Origin: Paramecium tetraurelia
Lineage: Eukaryota; Ciliophora; Oligohymenophorea; Peniculida; Parameciidae
Direction: 5' to 3'
Length of the DNA: 64,000 bases
Assembly: GCF_000165425.1 (NCBI RefSeq)
Contig: NW_001799022.1
Span: forward strand, 372,001-436,000
A program made the position numbers and the translations under genes. The notes under the pieces were generated by a model. The model saw nothing but the letters and a program-made list of their open reading frames with translations, was not told the DNA's origin and made no database searches. The first letter of the stretch is position 1. The number at the start of each line of letters is the position of its first letter. Shown here piece by piece: positions 34,429 to 44,006 of the stretch.

Positions 34429-34942
34429 ATGGTAATATATTTATTTTATTCTTTAGTCAGGAATTGCTAAGAGTGCAAAGGGTGGAAAAGGTGGAAAAGG
34501 AGGAAAAGGAGGAAAGTTTGGATCTGGAAAAAATAAGAAGACTCCTCAATCTAGGTCTTTGAAGGCAGGGCTTTAAGTATGTATTTTTGTAAATTTTAGT
34601 TCCCTGTTGGTCGTATTCATCGATATCTTAAGCAAAGAGTATCTGCTAAAAACAGAGTAGGAACTACATCAGCAGTATACGCATCAGCAATTTTGGAATA
34701 TTTAACTGCAGAGGTGCTTGAGTTAGCAGGGAATGCTTCTAAGGACTTTAAAGGTGAGAAAAAATCAATATAATTTTTTAGTCAGAAGAATAACTCCAAG
34801 ACATTTACAATTAGCTATTAGAGGAGATGAAGAGCTTGATATCCTTATCAGAGCAACAATAGCTGGCGGTGGTGTCATTCCTCATATTCACAAAGCTTTA
34901 TTAGGAAAGTAAACACCTGAAGGTGGTTAACCAAAGGAATGA
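34429..34942 (+). CDS. H2AZ: Histone H2A.Z variant
   Basis: 145 residues, introns of 25, 23 and 28 nt. The first intron (34432-34456) follows immediately after the ATG, so exon 1 codes only for Met. The N-tail is [19 protein letters not shown], as in ciliate H2A.Z (hv1). The body reads [108 protein letters not shown] and HIHKALL are H2A.Z hallmarks. Known role: transcription-associated variant nucleosomes; in ciliates it marks the active macronucleus. Confidence 0.97.
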
Positions 34943-35331
34943 AATATATATATAATAATATTGATTCATTTTGCAATTTAATTATGATACAATGTATAAT
35001 TATTGGATATGGAAAATAAATCAAATTTTATAAAATGATTTAGATGCGTCTTGTTGAAATAAAATTCGATCATATTATTTATCGTTAAAAAAACAATTAA
35101 TTTAATAATATAAATGGATTTTAAAGTATATGAATTTGAAATCCAAAGAAATTTTAGAAATAACACTTAACAATCATTAAGGCTGTTTTAAGAATGAGTT
35201 CTATGATTTAATTAATATATCACTTCAAAAATCAATTCTTTTTTTAATTTTAACTCCCCTTTTGATATGATTCGATTGAAAATGAAATTTATTATTTTTC
35301 AATTATCTTATCCTTACTCATATTATAATTC
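34943..35331. other. Intergenic spacer
   Basis: A+T-rich 3' region between convergent genes. The minus-strand standard-code ORF at 34978-35166 lacks Gln and looks like chance. Confidence 0.5.
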
Positions 35332-35716
35332 TCAAATCTTAAGTCTAATTATTATATCTTCTAACACCAATTCAGAGATCTCATGCTTAACAGAGTAATT
35401 ATCTATAAATTTGGATTCAAGTTATCTGTTTTAGACTATTAAATCTACAACTTTAAAAATCTTCATAATCAATAGATATCATAGCATTTAAATTAGACAT
35501 TTATTTCCCAAGCTAATAAACCTTCATTTCTAAATTAATGGAGTTAAATTCATTAGTTGGAAATATATTTGATTACAAATGAAATTCATAAATAGCCTTC
35601 TTAAAAATTGAATATCCTTCTAAATATGAAATTTTTCTGGAATAAATTATATATCTTTCATCTGATTTCTTATCACATTTTACATAATTTCTAAAGAAAT
35701 AGTTTAATTGAATCAT
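35332..35716 (-). CDS. Small hypothetical protein
   Basis: 116 residues with one possible 34-nt intron; starts MIQLNYFFRNYVKCDKKSDE and continues ISYLEGYSIFKKAIYEFHLQ and NLNAMISIDYEDFQSCRF. Composition is protein-like and the frame sum is exact, but there is no motif and the intron is long for this locus. The gene diverges from a secreted-protein gene 135 bp away. Confidence 0.4.
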
Positions 35717-35851
35717 CGTTCTTAATGGATATCAAAGTGATAAGGAATCTCCATTTAATTATTAAGTTTTGATCTGAATCAAGTAATAATTCTATGAGAC
35801 AAATACAAACAATTATTGAATGCAAGTTGATTTTTTTATTATAATTACATA

Positions 35852-36582
35852 ATGATATTAATCACAACTTTAATAACTTTAATATATGCAGCCTATGATG
35901 GAACTGATTATTTGAAAGGCGAAGGGAATTTTGGAGTTGAATAAAATTGGATCATGAATTAGACTGAAGAATATATGGAAACCGAATTTGTTACTGAGGG
36001 GGATGGAAAAGTATGTTAAATTATGAATTACTGAAAGTTCTTGAAATTAAAGAAAAAGGAAGAATCGGAACTAAGTTTCAAGGATGGATTCTATCATCTG
36101 TTTGAAGAATCACAACCTTAGCATATTCGATTTTGGTTTGCGTCAGGAAATAAGGAGATTGAGGACACGAACTTGAGATTGAAGGATACTGCGACTGATA
36201 AAACTGCCATTTCATTTAGATGTGGATATGCTGGGTTCGTCAGAGTGAATGACAATTAAATGATCACATTTTATAATAGTTCAGTTTCAAGTGATGCTAA
36301 AATCATTTGGACATAAGCAGATATCTTATTGAATTGGGATACACAAGAGGTGTTGGTGTTTATGAATGAATCGTATATGGGCTCTACCATTTTTTACCAT
36401 TCAGAAGTATGTTGAATATATTTAGATAGGTGACCAAAGTGAATGAAGTGATGCTCTATAATTTAAAGCCAAACACTACAAGTTGGTGGAAGAATATTAA
36501 AATATGCAAAGAGAGATGTGATAATTTCGAATTTACTCAAATAGTTGTGATTTGCTTTGCATTATTCATATTATTATTGTGA
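35852..36582 (+). CDS. Small secretory-pathway type I membrane or GPI protein
   Basis: 226 residues, introns of 27 and 23 nt. Signal peptide MILITTLITLIYAAYDG; luminal domain with few cysteines (FRCGYAGFVRVNDNQMITFY; TSWWKNIKICKERC); C-terminal hydrophobic segment IVVICFALFILLL ending at the stop codon without a cytosolic tail. This fits a GPI signal or a very short tail anchor. A p24/emp24 cargo receptor was considered because of its size, but the cytosolic tail motif is missing. Function unknown. Confidence 0.65.
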
Positions 36583-36613
36583 ATAACTGATGATACTTTG
36601 TTAATTTTAATAA

Positions 36614-37314
36614 TCAGCATTTGCAATCGTCTTCTTATTTTTTTGTATTTTATTATTTATAGTAATTACCTAATTTAACGCCACTATCCTATTAATGTTC
36701 ACAATGTAATTTATACTTCTGTAGCGAACTCAATTTGTTTCTTTTCGATTTTATCAACAATTTCCATGGCTGTATTCTCAAACAATTAGTCAATATTATA
36801 ATTGGTTTTAGCTGAAGTTTCAATGTATTGCATTTTGTGTTGATCAGCAAATGCCTTCGCTTGAATGGTCGATATTTTACGACTATGATAATTAATGTGT
36901 AATATGTACTGGGATTCCAAATCAACTTTATTGCCTACCAAGACTATTTAGCAATTCTAGGCAGCTGAATCATTGACTTCATTATACCACTTTAATACAT
37001 TGTGGAATGATTCCTCGTTTGTGATGTCAAAAACAAGCAAAACCCCAATGGATCTAAACTTCATTCTCAATTAGATACCCTTTATAATAGGATCTCGTTA
37101 TTGACTTGAAGGAATCCTATCCTGCAGTATCCCAAATTTATATTTTTATTGTCTTCTCATTCTTTACAAAAACCTAAGATCCAAATTCCACTCCGATTGT
37201 AGTGTCATGTTCATCTCGAAATTATTTCTCTGTGTATCTCAACAAAATGCAAGACTTCCCCACACTTCCATCTCCAACTATGATAAATTTGAATAAATAA
37301 TGGTATTATGACAT
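36614..37314 (-). CDS. Rab-family small GTPase
   Basis: 206 residues, introns of 25, 27 and 28 nt. Starts MSQYHYLFKFIIVGDGSVGK. All GTPase boxes are present: G1 GDGSVGKS, switch I TTIGVEFGS, G3 WDTAGQDSFKSITRSYYKG (switch II), G4 NKVDLE, G5 ETSAKTN. IGVEFG and the SITRSYY segment place it near Rab2/Rab4/Rab14. After the last intron the protein ends KKQEDDCKC, a C-x-C double-prenylation motif. If that 28-nt intron is retained, translation stops at an in-frame TGA and the cysteines are lost. Expected role: vesicle targeting in the endomembrane system. Confidence 0.95.
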
Positions 37315-37385
37315 CTAAATATTTATTATTTATTTTAAGCATTCCCAAATTATCACATTTCTATATTAAATATATCTGTAAAGTT

Positions 37386-38677
37386 ATGGACAATCCCGAA
37401 ACCCTCAAAATCCTCAAGGAAACAATAGACAAATTAAAGATCACCAAAGAGAACCTAAGAGAGATAAGGAAAACCAATTAAACCTTCCCTCGTCAAACCA
37501 ATACCAGACTCTTAGATGCGTTTTAATCGTTTGCTTAATTTGATCGTGCTCCAATCTGGATGATGAGGTATCGAATCCTTTGAACTCAGATAAGCAGGGA
37601 GATACCTTCCTGAATTCAAAGAAATCATGAAAAACAGAGATTTCTTTGATGCATGTTAAGATCCATTCATTGCAGCTGAAATCACCTTACAACCATTGAA
37701 ACAATTCGAAATCGATGCTGCTATCATATTCTCGGATATTCTAACACTTCCAAAAGCAATGGGAATGGAAGTATTTAAATGTAAATAACAACAATAGATT
37801 GTCATGGATAAAGAAAAAGGACCCATCATCAAAAATAAATTAGAAACCGTTGATGATATCAATAGAATCAAATCTCCAGATCCAGAGAGTCTAGAACATG
37901 TTTATGATGCATTATATCTAACAAGATAAGCTTTATAAGGAAAGTAGACTCTCATTGGCTTTTGTGGAGCTCCATTCACTGTTTTTTCTTATATGGTTGA
38001 AGGTGAGACATCCAAAATGTTTCTAAAAACTAAGAAATGGTTGTATTAATACACTTAAGAAACCAGAAAAGTCATGGATTTAATTGCTAGGGAGAGTGCT
38101 CAATATTTAATTAATTAAGTCAAAGAAGGAGGAGCCCAAGTTATTTAGATCTTCGATTCCTTTGCAGGGTATTACTCAAACTTAAACTTTAGATAAATTC
38201 CACCTATTGATTATATTGAATTTGTTATTCCCTCATTAAGAATCTTATTAGAAGGATTCAAATAAGAGTGTCCAAACACTCCATTAATAATGTTTGCTAA
38301 GGATCAAAATGGAGTTGAAGTTATCTTGGCTTTTCTCAAAATGTGCTTGGGGGAAACTCCTTTGATTGACGGGTTCTAGTTGGATTCCAATGTTAGTGAT
38401 GATGTCCTAATCAAAATTATTGAAAGTGATAGAACTATCCAAGGAAATCTTGAACCTGGAGTATTTAAATCATATTTTCTAGGTTTTGTATGGTACTTAA
38501 TAAATCATAAAAAAGAGAGTATCTTAAATGATTGAAAAATTATAAACAACCAGAAGATATATTATGAATTTATCGCATGGATTGACTCCTGATCATGAAG
38601 TTGAAAAAGTTAGGTAATTCATTTAGGAGTCTATACGATAATCAAAGTTATATAAAGTAAGAGAGATATTAGAATGA
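37386..38677 (+). CDS. UROD: Uroporphyrinogen decarboxylase
   Basis: 415 residues, two 22-nt introns. Conserved segments: [17 protein letters not shown] (substrate-binding Arg), [15 protein letters not shown] (catalytic Asp), [27 protein letters not shown] (active-site region), [12 protein letters not shown] and [12 protein letters not shown] (His near the pocket). The enzyme converts uroporphyrinogen III to coproporphyrinogen III in cytosolic heme synthesis. About 50 N-terminal residues precede the usual start and look unstructured, without a clear targeting peptide. The 3' intron must be removed to restore GNLEPGVLYG; without it the frame ends early. Confidence 0.97.
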
Positions 38678-38849
38678 CGTATAATATCAATATTAAAAAT
38701 AATATAATACTATATATACTGAAAATTACTTAAAAACCCCCTTCAAATGCGATTCAAAACATGCAACAATTCACAAATTAAAAATAACTTGAAAAACAAA
38801 TTTGCACATAAGTGTTTCCCCTTAAAGCAAAGAACTTGGAACAGCTGAA

Positions 38850-39116
38850 ATGAAATAGAAAAATGGTTTAAGAATCAAGAAAAAAATAAAAAAAATTATT
38901 CACATCATTGTATTGGAAGAACATTAACTCAGTTCTCCTCATAATACTAACTAGTATTTGCTTACTAAGCACGAATATTAGATGATAAACTAGGATAAGG
39001 AATGCCCACCTCCAGGAAGTATGTTACAATTCCTTTTGAAATCGGACAAGATCATATAGTCATAATCCGATGCTAACATTTATGAATAAATTAAAAAAAT
39101 ACTTCAAACTAATTGA
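38850..39116 (+). CDS. Small protein with PHNTNQYLL motif, start uncertain
   Basis: An 88-residue frame (MKQKNGLRIKKKIKK...) with a basic N-terminus followed by QLSSPHNTNQYLLTKHEYQ and DKECPPPGSML, ending in a short helix (NIYEQIKKILQTN). The P-H/Y-N-T-x-Q-h-L pattern resembles a short conserved motif of HEXIM-like regulators, but one motif is weak evidence. Another ATG at 38764 could add an upstream exon through a ~20-nt intron. Composition supports coding; identity does not rise above hypothetical. Confidence 0.45.
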
Positions 39117-39581
39117 TATCTAGGCAAATATTTTTACAGTAACAAAATAACTAATTATATTAATATATATATGTGTTAATGATATATTATAAATTCTTCA
39201 TTGAATGTATAAATATTATAATAGAAAATAATAATTAATTTAAATTAGTACAACTTAGAAACCCCAAAAGGTTGAAAGACGTGGTGAATAGATTTGATTG
39301 TTGTTATTTTAGTATTGATTTTTCATTAAGATCAGAGGGAATACAGATTCTTTTATAAAACAAATTTTCTTAATTTGATATTTTCGTTTATTTGTGATTA
39401 ATATATTATAACACAACATGTTTCATAATAAATAGAATTTGTTTGCTTAGAATATTTGGTTATTTTACTGTATTTCTTTCGGTTTTATAACTAAATAACA
39501 GAATTTTGAGCTTCGGACTGGGAATCATAATTGCAAATCTTACACCAAGAAGTGATTATTTTATTTATCGTTTTTGAAATT
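39117..39581. other. Intergenic A+T-rich spacer
   Basis: About 465 bp upstream of the tandem tetraspan genes. No frame or motif supported. Confidence 0.5.
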
Positions 39582-40177
39582 ATGAATACCGACGAATTGG
39601 AAAATCTCGCACAAATCATGAACTTAGAAAATGACAGGTTTGCTGTATTATCATACTTTTAGGCTGTAAAAGTAATAGAACGCTTCGGTATGGAGTTAAT
39701 AGGTTTGTACCATTATTTTCTAATCAATATACGGATTGTTGTTTTATCTGTTTTCTACCACTCCTGGATATTATGGTAATATCTTTATAAGAATTTTAGG
39801 TGATGAGAGCAGCTGCATTTAGTTGAAAAAGTTTTCTTATATTTTAGGTGCCGCTACTTTAATACTTGTTGTAATTCATACGTAAATAAATATACATTAT
39901 ATAGTCTCTTGTTAATTTATTCTTGCAGCTCAAAAAGCATTAGTTTCCTTTTGTCAGCAGAGGGAGTAATGAACACAGTATATGGAATCTTTTCATTAGT
40001 AATTTGGATAATGTTATGGGTAAAGGATTTATAATACAAAAGATTGCCTTGGCACAAAAAGAGGAATGTGGAAGTTTGACTACGTTAGTTTGGGTTTTCA
40101 CAATTTTAATTATTCTTGGAGTTTTCTTGAGTTGTTGTTTAGTATGCCTTGCTGCAGTAGCTACATCCCAAAAATGA
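39582..40177 (+). CDS. Four-TM membrane protein, copy 1 of tandem pair
   Basis: 158 residues, introns of 25, 24, 47 and 23 nt. N-terminal cytosolic segment MNTDELENLAQIMNLEND, then hydrophobic segments VCTIIFQSIYGLLFYLF, FSYILGAATLILVVI, VYGIFSLVIWIMLW and LVWVFTILIILGVFLSCCLV, with an extracytosolic loop carrying Cys (GDESSCIQL) and the loop ALAQKEECGSL between TM3 and TM4. The last helix is rich in Cys. Same plan and loop Cys as the next gene, so the two are paralogues. Tetraspan topology only; the CCG motif of true tetraspanins is absent. Confidence 0.65.
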
Positions 40178-40297
40178 TTAAAAAACATTAATACAATCAA
40201 TAAAATAACAAGATTTTGGTTTGGTCTCGCCCTTATTAGAAGAACTTTTATATACAATATATCTTGCTTATCGTTTTTTAATTAAATATTATTTAAA

Positions 40298-40808
40298 ATG
40301 GATTCTAAAACTAGATAATAAGCTGCCTGGTTAACATTAATAACATCTGCTGTTGTTGGAGGATCTTTTTATTATTTTTCATCCCACGAAGAATTATACG
40401 GTAAACAAGTGTTATGAAAATATTAAATAGAGAGCGATGACTGCTTTAAATTGAGAAATTATACTCATAACTACTCCATTTTTTGCATTACTTTTGCTAT
40501 ATTTATAATGTTAATTTTCAAATGAAACCTATTTAGTTTAATATGGATGGTATCAAGGTTGATAAAAGATGAAGGATGTAATTCAGGCATCGATTGTATT
40601 TAACTGCTCTCTGGAATAGTGGGAGTTATTTTCATTATTTTGTTCGCCGTAAGTATTCTATTATTTAGAAATCAAGTATGCACTCTACTTAAAAGAACCC
40701 TGCGGTAACTTAAGAACATTCACAGTAATATATCTAATAATAACATCAATTTTATTTTGTTGTGGGTGTTGTGGAATGTGTTGTGCTTTGAGTACATTAA
40801 AATAATGA
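40298..40808 (+). CDS. Four-TM membrane protein, copy 2 of tandem pair
   Basis: 141 residues, introns of 30, 27 and 28 nt. It reads AAWLTLITSAVVGGSFYYF, a loop with ESDDCFKLRN, SIFCITFAIFIILIWMV, a loop EGCNSGIDCIQ, LLSGIVGVIFIILFAYALYL, and KEPCGNLRTFTVIYLI...FCCGCCGMCCALST. The TM3-loop-TM4 block (ALYLKEPCGNLRTF) aligns with ALAQKEECGSLTTL of the upstream copy. The final helix has seven cysteines within ten or so residues, likely palmitoylated. Function unknown; starts 120 bp after copy 1. Confidence 0.65.
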
Positions 40809-40856
40809 AAATCATTATATAATTATTAAATTATATTATTATTAATCCTCCAAATA

Positions 40857-41460
40857 ATGAGTTTTTAAAGAGGAGACCGTCGCCATGACTTCGAAGTCTA
40901 ATGTCCATATAATAAGAAACATTAAATGCCCTTCAGTAAATTATGGTTCCACATTTCCAAAGGATGCAAGGACAAGAGAGAAAAGGGTATTCTTTACAAT
41001 CTACTTAGGTCATAAATATGATACTTGTCCATATAATTGTTTACACATTGTTATTAAATCAGGAATGGAGAGACATATCGCTCAATGTAGATATAACTAA
41101 TTGGATTCAAAGAAGGCAGAGGAAGCTGATCTCTTCAAAGAAATGCAACTGGTTGCTGCTCAATAATTCGGGAATAATCCTCCAGAGAAGAATGTTCCTC
41201 AAATTTAATAACAATAACAGAATAAGTATAATAATAAACCTCAAAATGAAATCCCAGATTGGAGAAAGGTTTTTGAGGGAGACAGCGAACTTGAAGATGA
41301 CATTAAAGAAATTAATGAAATAAGCTATTAAAATTACGATGACGAATTTGATGATTCTTTTAAATTTAATAAAGCATCGTCAGTATTCTCCAAAAGTTTC
41401 TAGTCATCGGCTGCAAAAGAAAAGTCACAAAATGACGACAATGATAGTTATTATTATTGA
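40857..41460 (+). CDS. Two-finger CHHC zinc protein, GTSF1/U11-48K type
   Basis: 193 residues, one 22-nt intron between the two fingers. Finger 1: VQCPYNKKHQMPFSKLWFHI then SKGCKD (Cys, His, His, Cys). Finger 2: DTCPYNCLHIVIKSGMERHI then AQC. The CP[YF]N-x-x-H-x(8-9)-H-x3-C spacing, in a tandem pair at the N-terminus followed by an acidic, disordered tail (FEGDSELEDDIKEINE; NYDDEFDDSF), is the architecture of gametocyte-specific factor 1. In animals and in ciliates GTSF1 proteins are cofactors of Piwi clade Argonautes. A U11-48K-like spliceosomal protein is the alternative, but that family normally has one such finger. Confidence 0.85.
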
Positions 41461-41503
41461 AACCTTACAACTATCATTTAAATATATAGATATATATATT
41501 AAA

Positions 41504-43603
41504 TCAAAAATCATCTTATATTTAGTTTACTATGTTGTTAAAGTTTACTTCTTCTTTGTTTGTTATCTCCTTATAAGATTGATAACGAAACAATTAAATT
41601 AAATTCGTATTTTATGGGTTTTTCATAATTCCTAATTGTTTAGATACCTTCACTGCACCATCACTTTAAGTTATTCTTTCCAACAAATAGATAATCTATT
41701 AATCAGATCAATATTACTTTCTGTTCATTATCATTCACATTATTGTAGATTAAAATAGCAATTACACTTATGGCTTCAACAAACTAGTGTTTATCAATTG
41801 TATCAGTGTTATTTAGAGATGCAATTGCTTTGAAAACATGCATAAGCTATCCTTTAGATACCATTGAATTTGCCAATTCGAAATCTTAACAAAATTTCAT
41901 AAAGCCTGATAGGGTCATTAAATCTTTTGTATAATGATTATAGTATGGTTCAAAATGCTCCTGCATGATTTCATACAGTCTAATCTAAAAATGAAGTAAT
42001 TATTATGTAATACTATTTTTGGATCATCTAAAATCAACATCAAAATCTGTAAAATATGCTCTTGCTTTTCTATTCTTAACTAATTTTCATGGGGTATAAA
42101 ATATTGCTCAATCAATCCTGCAATATCATTACCATTGAACTTTTCTGCTATCAACTATAAAGAGTTAAAGAAGTTTATAAAATCCATTTTACCATTTTAA
42201 TTATCATTGTCATACAATTTATTAACTTTAAATTTTGGAGTTTTAGTTGAATCCAATCTCTTTTTAGGTGTTGATTAAATATAAAACATATCTGCATCCA
42301 CTTGAGTGATCAAAGTTCCAATTATACCACAATTTTAGAGTAGCTTTTTATATTTTATGCTTTTTAAATTTACTAGATTTAGAGGTTCTCCTATTTATGA
42401 ATAATATTCGAATACATTTCTTAACTCTTTTTCATAAGGTATTTATGAACCATATTATAATTATTTACTTTCCTCAACTATTTATTAGGATTATTTTAGA
42501 TTTGAATTTTACTATTATTATTAACCTTGATAAACTGTAGAGACTCTACTCTACTTTACAGAATTTACTCTGCTCAATGCCATTACTAATTGAGTTTATT
42601 CATTCTTTGTTTAATTATTCTATTTTGAAAAATTTTGAAATCCTGAAGAGTTCTCCAATTTCTCAAGTAATTAATAAAACAAATCCAATCCATTTTAGTT
42701 GTCTTCTTAAATTTAATGAAAAGAGATAATGAGTAAGCTTTCGACAAATTTAGAAAAATTAAATAAATACTTCCCATCATTCTTTAAATTTAAGATTGAA
42801 TCCCGATGAAACAAATCAAAAAATATCATTTAACCCTTAGTCTGTGTAATAATTAAAGGAATTATGTCAAATTATTATAAAAAATGCATGTATTAACTCT
42901 AAATTTAAGAAATCTTTTAACTTTAATCTTGAAATATGAACCCATGTATTTTACTCAATAATCCTTATACTTGAGAAATGATTTCCAAAAATTATTCATC
43001 TATTAAACTACGACATGCTTCAATTCTCTTTAAATCTTAACCAAAATCTGTTTGATCGTTTATTTTTTCATATAACTTTGATAAATGATTTTTATAAAGT
43101 AAAACAAAAGACTTTGATTGTTCAGGAATCCTATATAATTTAGTTGCTATTTTTAAAAGTAAATCTTTGAATTGGTCTAAAGTTAGGGTTTCTGTATTTT
43201 TTGTTGTTTAGAAATACAAAATATCAAGATCTTTGCTAGTTATTTCTAATTTAAATTATGTATAGATACCCTGTGTAATTATTTCAGCATCTGCCATTGC
43301 TTTTATAAATTTGCTTGATTTTAAATATTAAATGCTTGTTTTATTGCCAAATTACACATAAAACATAAAAATAATCCGAATATGCTAAACAATTACTGAT
43401 TCTTGCTGTCCTTTTTATTTTTGAACTTAGGATTGACTTAACTTTTTATCTTGATGCTAAAAGTAAGGTTTGTCTTTTATTTATTGAGAATTCGAAGGTG
43501 CAATTGAAGGACCTATTCTGATGTCCTCGTATTTTAGAATTGGATTATAGCCTTTTTGATTACTAGCAGCCAAAGGTACAGATTGTTTTAGAGAATTGGA
43601 CAT
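41504..43603 (-). CDS. Large helical protein, EF-hand-like C-terminus
   Basis: About 682 residues; introns of 29 and 22 nt (others that keep frame are possible). N-terminal 70 residues disordered (MSNSLKQSVPLAASNQKGYN). The rest is helical, with calponin/EF-hand-like units such as DNDNQNGKMDFINFFNSLQL (loop D-D-N-N-K-D) and FELANSMVSKGQLMHVFKAI...TIDKHQFVEAISVIAI. Calcium binding is uncertain because loops are degenerate. No enzyme motif. Its stop lies 43 bp from the stop of the convergent CHHC gene. Possibly cytoskeletal; not assigned. Confidence 0.6.
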
Positions 43604-44006
43604 TGTTATTAACTGCAATAAAAATAATATTTAAATATTTATGTAAATAAAATTATTGCTATTTTCAAAGTATCTTAAAAGAAACTAGATTAATTTGTAA
43701 TCTTACTCAATATATAGTTTTTTCTTTATGTGATAAATAAACTTAGACTATTTTTAATTTAAAATCATACAATTTAATGGTAATTTAAGTGAGAAATATT
43801 TTCTATTAAGTTTTATTTTTGTTTTCAAAATACTTATTCAACAAATTAACGGTTTCAAACTAATCATTAATGCATATGTATGAATGTAAATGATATTTAT
43901 TCCTAAATGGAATCGTAGTTTATTCTTACTTTTAAAATATTTCTATATTATTGAATTAAAAAGCAATATTATAGAAAATTAATATATTATTATTTTTATA
44001 AAGAAG
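43604..44006. other. Divergent promoter spacer
   Basis: About 400 bp between divergently transcribed genes (starts at 43603 and 44007). A+T rich, no clear element. Confidence 0.45.
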
